From Alisma plantago-aquatica (taxonomy: Eukaryota; Streptophyta; Magnoliopsida; Alismatales; Alismataceae), in the NCBI GenBank assembly GCA_963693085.1, contig OY856411.1, positions 64,291,001-64,355,000 on the forward strand: 64,000 bases of DNA, written 5' to 3'. Each line of letters opens with the position of its first letter. The stretch's first letter is position 1. This document shows, piece by piece, positions 59,336 through 64,000 of the stretch. The notes under the pieces are model-generated. The model made no database searches. It saw only the letters and a list, made by a program, of their open reading frames with translations, and was not told the origin of the DNA. Position numbers and translations under genes: made by a program.

Positions 59336-59988
59336 TGACTGTCAAGGTTAAACCAAGGCAAGGTGTCACCTTACCAAGGGACACTTGTCCACATGGTTCA
59401 CCACTTTGCAAAACTCATGCACATGCCATGCCACCACTCAACCAATGTTCGGCCACATGTCCAAGCTAGGGTGATAAAACCAAGGCAAGGAGGTCAACAA
59501 AGGTCAAAGGCTGACACACTACTCTTCCATGGACGACACACCCCCATGGGCGATACCCCATGGCCGATACGAAGCAACCTTGCCCGATACAGGGCTCAAC
59601 CAAGCAAGGCAAGGCCCAAACAAGGGAAAGCATGTCCCAAAAGAGCTCAACCACGCCCAAGACAACTCAAGGACAAGCCCAAACCTTCCTCTCAACCCTA
59701 GAGGAAGAAAAGAGAGAGAAAGACATCTCTCAAGGTGGCAAACTTGCCCTTCAATCCTAACTCTGGTTATTTTGCAAGTAGCACCTCCAACTCTCAACAA
59801 AGCACAAGCAAACTCTAATCACTACCAAAGGTGATTAGCAAGCAACCAAGCATAAGGTTTAGGCAAAACAAACAGGGTAAGCCTAAAATGAAGGTCATGG
59901 TCCTTACAAACCATAAACCTCTACAAAGGGATTTCGTCCCCGAAATCTGAAAAGAAAAGTGAGGGATACGATCATCTCATCTCTTCCT

Positions 59989-60346
59989 CTAGCTCCCACT
60001 GGCTTCCTCAACACCACGATGATGCCAAAGAACCTTTACAAGAACCAGGTCCTTCCTTTTTAGCTTATTTATTATTCTGTCAAGGATCACCACCGAACCT
60101 TCCTCGTAGGTCATGTCTTCATCAAGCTCAACCTCAACTGGCTGTATCACCGTCCCTGTGTCTGGGTGACTTTTCTTCAACATGCTGACATAGAACACTG
60201 GATGCAACCTGTACAACTCTGGTGGTAGCTCTAACTTGTAAGCTACCTAGCCAACACCCCATATACCTGGGTGCCAGTTTGCATTTCTGGCCAAACCTTA
60301 GCACGCCTTTCCAAGGTGAGACCTTGAGATACACTTTATCTCCCAC
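59989..60346 (-). pseudogene. Integrase C terminus and chromodomain of element B
   Basis: Reads GDKVYLKVSPWKGVLRFGQK then APRYMG on one frame (60346 on). After a shift comes LHPVFYVSMLKKSHPDTG, then the chromodomain-like stretch EDMTYEEGSVVILDR ... LVLVKVLWHHRGVEEAS, and after another one-base shift WELEEEM. This is the signature of Tekay/Del-type chromoviruses. The chromodomain is thought to direct integration to particular chromatin. Two frameshifts make it inactive. Confidence 0.88.
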
Positions 60347-61340
60347 TTGGAACTCTAAAGGTCATCGGCGATTGTATGCATAAGACTTTTGTCTATCCTG
60401 TGATGCCTTCAACTATTGTCATATCACTCTAATCTTTTCTGTCGTTTGTTGTAATAACTCCGGACCAAAAAGTTGATACTCACCAGACTCATACCAGCAT
60501 AAAGGGGATCTACATTTCCTTCCATATAGAGCCTCATAAGGAGCCATGTCAATGCTCCACTGGTAACTGTTATTGTAAGTGAATTCTATCAAATTGAGGT
60601 TCTCATCCCAACTGCCTAGGAACTGCAAAACACACGCTCGGAGAAGATCCTCCAAAGTCTGAATAGTCCTTTCAGACTGTCCATCTGTTTGCGGGTGGAA
60701 GGCGGTACTGAACCTCAACTGCGTTCCCAGAGCCTTGTGTAGTTGTTCCCAGAAATGGCTCATGAATTGGGAACCTCTGTCAGAGACTATTGTTTCTGGT
60801 ACACCGTGCAAACACACTATCTCGTCTACATACACCTGAGCAAGCTTCTCTGTTGTATATGTCGTCTTTACCGGTATGAAATGAGCAAATTTTGTCAACC
60901 TATCCACTATCACCCAAATGGAATCATGATTCCTAGCTGTCTTTGGTAGACCAACGACAAAGTCCATGGTTAATGATCCCATTTACATTATGGTATTGGC
61001 ATGGGTTGCAACGTACCTACCAGCTTCTGATGCTCAACCTTAACTTGCTTGCATACTGCACACTTAACCACAAACTCGGCTACATCTCTCTTCAAGCCAG
61101 ACCACCAATACAGGTCCTTCAGGTTATCATACATCTTGGTGACTCCTATATACATATCATACATCGATGTGTGTGCTTCCTCGAGCACTAGCTTTCTTAG
61201 ATTATCGACATCGGGGACCACCATCCTACCATGACAGCAAACTAGTCCATCCTTGGACTCATGGAACCCATCACACTTTTTGCTACCAAGCTCTGATCTG
61301 ATCAACTGCACTGTATCATCTGCCTATTGTGCATATTTGA
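60347..61340 (-). pseudogene. Integrase H2C2 and catalytic core of element B
   Basis: The zinc-binding part (HTSMYDMYIGVTKMYD; the usual second His region HPG is changed to YIG; CAVCKQVK intact) is at 61311-60988 and ends at a TAA. In another frame, 60982-60419, the catalytic core is open for 187 codons: MDFVVGLPKTARNHDSIW (first Asp), IVSDRGSQFMSHFWEQLH (second Asp), TDGQSERTIQTLEDLLRACV (Glu region) and LIEFTYNNSY. This supplies the sequence that is cut off in element A at 46161. Stops and shifts interrupt the whole. Confidence 0.88.
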
Positions 61341-61604
61341 TCTACTATCTCAGTGTGGGCTTTAATTTCATTTGTGTCAATAGTCCTGCTAACAAGGAAA
61401 ATTCCAACTGCACATTCATCTGTCGCATGGAGACAAACATATCTCGTCTATGACATACCAAGGAGCTCAACTGTGCCTTCTTAGTGGAGAGAGAAGAAGA
61501 CTTTCTGCAAAGTGCATCAACTACCACATTTGCCTTACCAGGATGGTACTCAATGGTGCAATCATAATCATTGATTAACTCCATCCAACGACGTTGTCGC
61601 ATAT
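61341..61604 (-). pseudogene. RNase H C-terminal part of element B, cut by element C
   Basis: Reads [20 protein letters not shown] then [17 protein letters not shown], with C in place of S in the usual ADALSRK, followed by the linker [16 protein letters not shown]. The glutamine after LRQMNV is intact here, unlike the TAG in element D. Homology ends at 61604, at the LTR of element C. Confidence 0.85.
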
Positions 61605-62802
61605 TGATGGAGTTTTGCAACGCCACTAAAAATCTTAGAGATGACGAATCTCTAAGTTTAGCCTTGCTTGTATTATGGTAAGATCTCCACCCGCGTGTGC
61701 TGAGACACGTGGAAGTCTTATCGTAATATAGTTTAAGGGTCGGATCCACGGGACAACGGTCTTGTTTAGAGTTAAACAAGATGGAAAACGTTTTAGTCGT
61801 GCTTAACTACTTAACGATTGATATTTTGATCGAAAGTTTGGTTTGGTTGTTGAAACTAGGTGCGAGGAAAGTAAAAGTAAGAAAGTAGAAACTAAGGTTG
61901 TAGACAATGATTAAAAACCACTAGGATGTTGTCGGGTTTCACACCACTACACATGGATCATAAACATGCAACATAATAAAACAACCTGCAAAGAGAGCCT
62001 ATTCGGTTAGTATCTTTGTAGATTTAGTTTCCTTTCGGATAACTAACTACAAGAAGCATGGAGTATTGCAACGCCAGCCATCCCTTGGCGAATGGTCACT
62101 TGCTTTGCATTACTCCTTCATGAAATGCGTTCCTCAACCTCACCAAGGTTGCACTTCCATACGTCAACTGATTCCATTTCATAGTATGAAAGTGCAACGA
62201 TGGGAGTGAGTTTACTCCACTCATGAAAGCACTCCTAGATACCGAAACAGACATATGGTGACTACATACATCTAGAACCAACATTCAATCGATATTCAGA
62301 TCTAAGGGTACAAATGTAGACAATTCACACCGATAGACAATAAGTAATACAAGTTGATGATCAAGCAACAAGCATTCATCAAACGATTGATGTTGAACCG
62401 AAAAGGAGAGTATCTCTATAGCAAACAATTGAATTACATTGCATGGAATGAAAACATGGGTAGCGGGGCTACTCCCCGCACCCTAGTGAGCGGGACTACT
62501 CACTCATCTCAAGAGCAAAGAAGGAGGCGAGAAGAGAGAGAAAGAACATAATCTCCACAGAGGAGGGAAGGTTGAACCCCTGGTGGAGAGAGCAACGATC
62601 TTCACACTTCGTGGCTGCTTTGATGATGGATCTTCTCTTCCCACCTTCTTTGTTGATGAGAGAGAAGGTAGCTTGATGATGGAACGTGGATCTCAGACCG
62701 GCAGCCTTGGGGCGATGGATGAAGGATGGAATTGCTCTGGAACTGGAGAGGTAGCCTTTGGGCGTCTAAAAGATCTCCTCCTTTGTTGAGGATTCTTGGG
62801 TC

Positions 62803-62811
62803 TTATTTATA
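62803..62811 (-). promoter_or_regulatory. TATA box of LTR C
   Basis: Minus-strand CCTATAAATAAGACC, conserved in C' (27743). It lies just downstream of the 26-bp array in the direction of transcription. Confidence 0.75.
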
Positions 62812-62848
62812 GGCCTTAAGTGAAGTCCAAACGGTTTGGAGACCATTT

Positions 62849-63399
62849 GGACCTCAAGACCGTTTGGACCTCAAGACCGTTTGGACCTCAGGACCGTTTG
62901 GACTCCATGCGGTCTCAGGACCGGTTGGCTTTATGCGGTCTCGGGACCGTTTGACTCCATGCGGTCTTGAGACCGTTCGACTTCATGCGGTCTTGGGACC
63001 GTTTGACTTCATGCGGTCTCAAGACCGATTGGCTTCATGCGGTCTCGAGACTGATTGGCTTCATGCGGTCTCGAGACCGATTGGCTTCATGCGGTCTTGG
63101 GACCGTTTGACTCCATGCGGTCTTGAGACCGATTGGCTTCATGCGGTCTTGGGACTGTTTGACTCCATGCGGTCTTGAGACCGATTGGCTTCATGCAGTC
63201 TTGGGACCGTTTGACTCCATGCGGTCTCGAGACCGATTGGCTTCATGCGGTCTTGGGACCGTTTGACTCCATGCGGTCTCGAGACCGATTGGCTTCATGC
63301 GGTCTTGGGACCGTTTGACTCAATGCGGTCTTGAGACTGATTGGCTTCATGCGGTCTTGGGACCGTTTGAGCCCATGCGGTCTTGGGGCTAGTTGAGTC
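62849..63399. repeat. CGGTC palindromic tandem array: 17-bp units, then nineteen 26-bp units
   Basis: 62849-62900 has three units of GGACCTCAAGACCGTTT. From 62906 to 63399, 19 units of exactly 26 bases begin CATGCGGTCT and contain GACCG, giving inner palindromes such as CGGTCTCGAGACCG. Two unit types alternate from unit 8 on: one with GGGACCGTTTGACTC and one with GAGACCGATTGGCTT, making a 52-base higher-order unit. The 104-codon ORF at 62864-63178 is a by-product of the array. Confidence 0.95.
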
Positions 63400-63568
63400 T
63401 TTTATGATTTTTTGTGTCTTTTTCTGCAAGTATAAAAGGGAAAAGTTAGTCTATTAGGGTTTTCACAAAAAGAGGGAATATTTGGGTATTATGTCTAATC
63501 TTAATTAAGAAAGGGTATGGAAAACTAAAGAAAAGACTAAGATGAAATCCCAAAATTGGGGTTTATCA

Positions 63569-63580
63569 CCCTCCCCAACT
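63569..63580 (-). other. Polypurine tract of element C
   Basis: Minus strand AGTTGGGGAGGG immediately before the LTR start TGATAAACCCC. Further upstream is CTTGAGGACAAGCTAG, the phrase common before the 3' LTR in Tat/Athila elements. Confidence 0.85.
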
Positions 63581-64000
63581 TAGAGTCTAGCTTGTCCTCA
63601 AGTTAGATAGAGTTGAGGCATGTAATGGTGGGCAATTTTATTTAGTTAGTGTTTCCATACTCTTGTTTCAATTCTCAACCTGAGTTCTCTTCAAATCATA
63701 TCGAGTCTTATTGCTTGCCTTGACTCTTTCAGGTTTTTGAGAGATGCATGCGTCTCAAGTCCCTTCTGTATCTCGTAGCTTGCATTGGGACCACTTTTTA
63801 TTTTGTGCATGTTGTTAACTCTAATCAGCTTTATATCTCTCTGAAGAACCTATCGGTAGCTAGAGTGGGTATGAGGGTTGGCTAAAGGCTTAAGGTGTAA
63901 CTCTCCCTTTTTGTGGGAGAGGGCTTATCTATGCTTTTTAGAGACTCACTACCGAGCACGGCACATCTGCCTTCATGAGGGCAGCTGAATGTACCGGTCG
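63581..64000 (-). other. 3' untranslated region of element C
   Basis: Non-coding. It matches C' (27252-27510) in reverse complement, including the cgaccggtacattcagctgcc segment at the window edge. Confidence 0.8.

Larger units (their letters stand above)
46162..59908 (-). repeat. 3' LTR of element B (about 4.4 kb net, split in three)
   Basis: Pieces 46162-46523, 52316-54797 and 58319-59908 together make one LTR with ends TGTGACTTCC and GGTCCTTACA, similar to LTR D along its length. A TATA box is at 59327-59335 (minus). TCGGCCAAGG-type repeats lie on both sides of the solo LTR. A TTTAGGG-like run lies at 54148. Small ORFs in the pieces (for example 59363-59701) have no domain. Confidence 0.88.
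46162..61604 (-). mobile_element. Ty3 chromovirus-like element B (3' LTR and 3' half of pol), inserted in element A
   Basis: On the minus strand RNase H, integrase and chromodomain (61604-59989) are followed by the polypurine region and a 3' LTR (59908-46162). The LTR is interrupted by the CACTA transposon and the solo LTR. The inner end is cut by element C at 61605. Its LTR end butts into the integrase gene of element A, so B entered A. The 5' half of B lies outside the window. Confidence 0.88.
61605..63568 (-). repeat. 3' LTR of element C (1964 bp)
   Basis: TG...CA ends are confirmed by the shared terminus in C' (CTCCATCA at 28977) and by the adjoining polypurine tract. Near the 61605 end it carries the stem acttagagat/atctctaag (also in C' at 28908-28935), which may act in RNA 3'-end formation. 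A TATA box (62803) with the CGGTC array upstream of it makes up U3. Confidence 0.88.
61605..64000 (-). mobile_element. Element C (Tat/Athila-like), 3' LTR and part of 3' UTR; inserted in element B
   Basis: The LTR runs 61605-63568 (TGATGGAGTT ... GGGTTTATCA). Just outside it on the minus strand lies AGTTGGGGAGGG, a polypurine tract, so this is the 3' LTR of a minus-strand element whose body lies beyond the window. The first bases after the LTR on the B side are catat, a candidate duplication that cannot be verified here. The family recurs at 27148-28977. Confidence 0.82.

Noticed and set aside
59363..59834. Overlapping ORFs on both strands near the end of LTR B
   Set aside because: They lie in LTR sequence and the equivalent part of LTR D does not keep them; chance ORFs.
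62864..63178. Repeat-protein gene (periodic 'FMRS' ORF)
   Set aside because: The ORF is a direct product of the 26-bp DNA array and has no start context or conserved extension.
62906..63399. CRISPR array
   Set aside because: Units are contiguous 26-bp repeats without unique spacers, in an LTR of a plant retrotransposon.

Overview
This window is plant nuclear DNA made almost entirely of nested transposable elements. I found no convincing host gene. The evidence is: chromoviral Ty3 (Tekay/Del-like) gag-pol with initiator-Met-tRNA primer sites and very long LTRs; Tat/Athila-type Ty3 gag-protease with an Asp-tRNA-type primer site; a Ty1/copia reverse-transcriptase fragment; and a CACTA DNA transposon carrying a multi-exon plant transposon gene. 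This fits a large, repeat-rich angiosperm genome. I cannot name the species from sequence alone.

Layout. 1-7694: minus-strand Tekay-like element D, with gag-pol in one frame broken only by stop codons, and its 5' LTR. 7695-9340: decayed Ty1/copia RT-RNase H. 9392-9856: a minus-strand coiled-coil ORF of unknown origin. 9850-18454: a plus-strand element with two LTRs and an almost non-coding interior (LARD-like). 18455-21540: unassigned, with simple repeats. 21545-26468: a long decayed gene ending in a complete Ulp1-type (C48) protease domain. 27148-28977: the 3' untranslated region and truncated LTR of a family (C') whose intact LTR recurs at the right edge. 28978 to about 35650: minus-strand Tat/Athila-like element with gag-protease but no polymerase. 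35826-37477: decayed plus-strand Athila-type ORF. 37868-46161: plus-strand Tekay-like element A (LTR, gag, pol), cut inside integrase. 46162-61604: minus-strand element B inserted there. 61605-64000: element C inserted in B's RNase H.

B's LTR was itself hit twice: by a 5.8-kb CACTA transposon (46524-52315, 3-bp duplication) and by a 3.5-kb solo LTR (54798-58318, 5-bp duplication CCATC). The inferred insertion order is A, then B, then CACTA, solo LTR and C.

The most interesting content is two unrelated-looking transposon genes that both end in a Ulp1-like SUMO/ubiquitin-like protease. One is a 13-exon gene inside the CACTA element (47109-50556). The other (21545-26468) lies directly upstream of LTR-retrotransposon 3' sequence on the same strand. 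Other notable structures are a 19-unit 26-bp palindromic array with a 52-bp higher-order period (62906-63399), twin 88-bp hairpins (51354-51540) and a 190-bp near-perfect palindrome (50815-51004).
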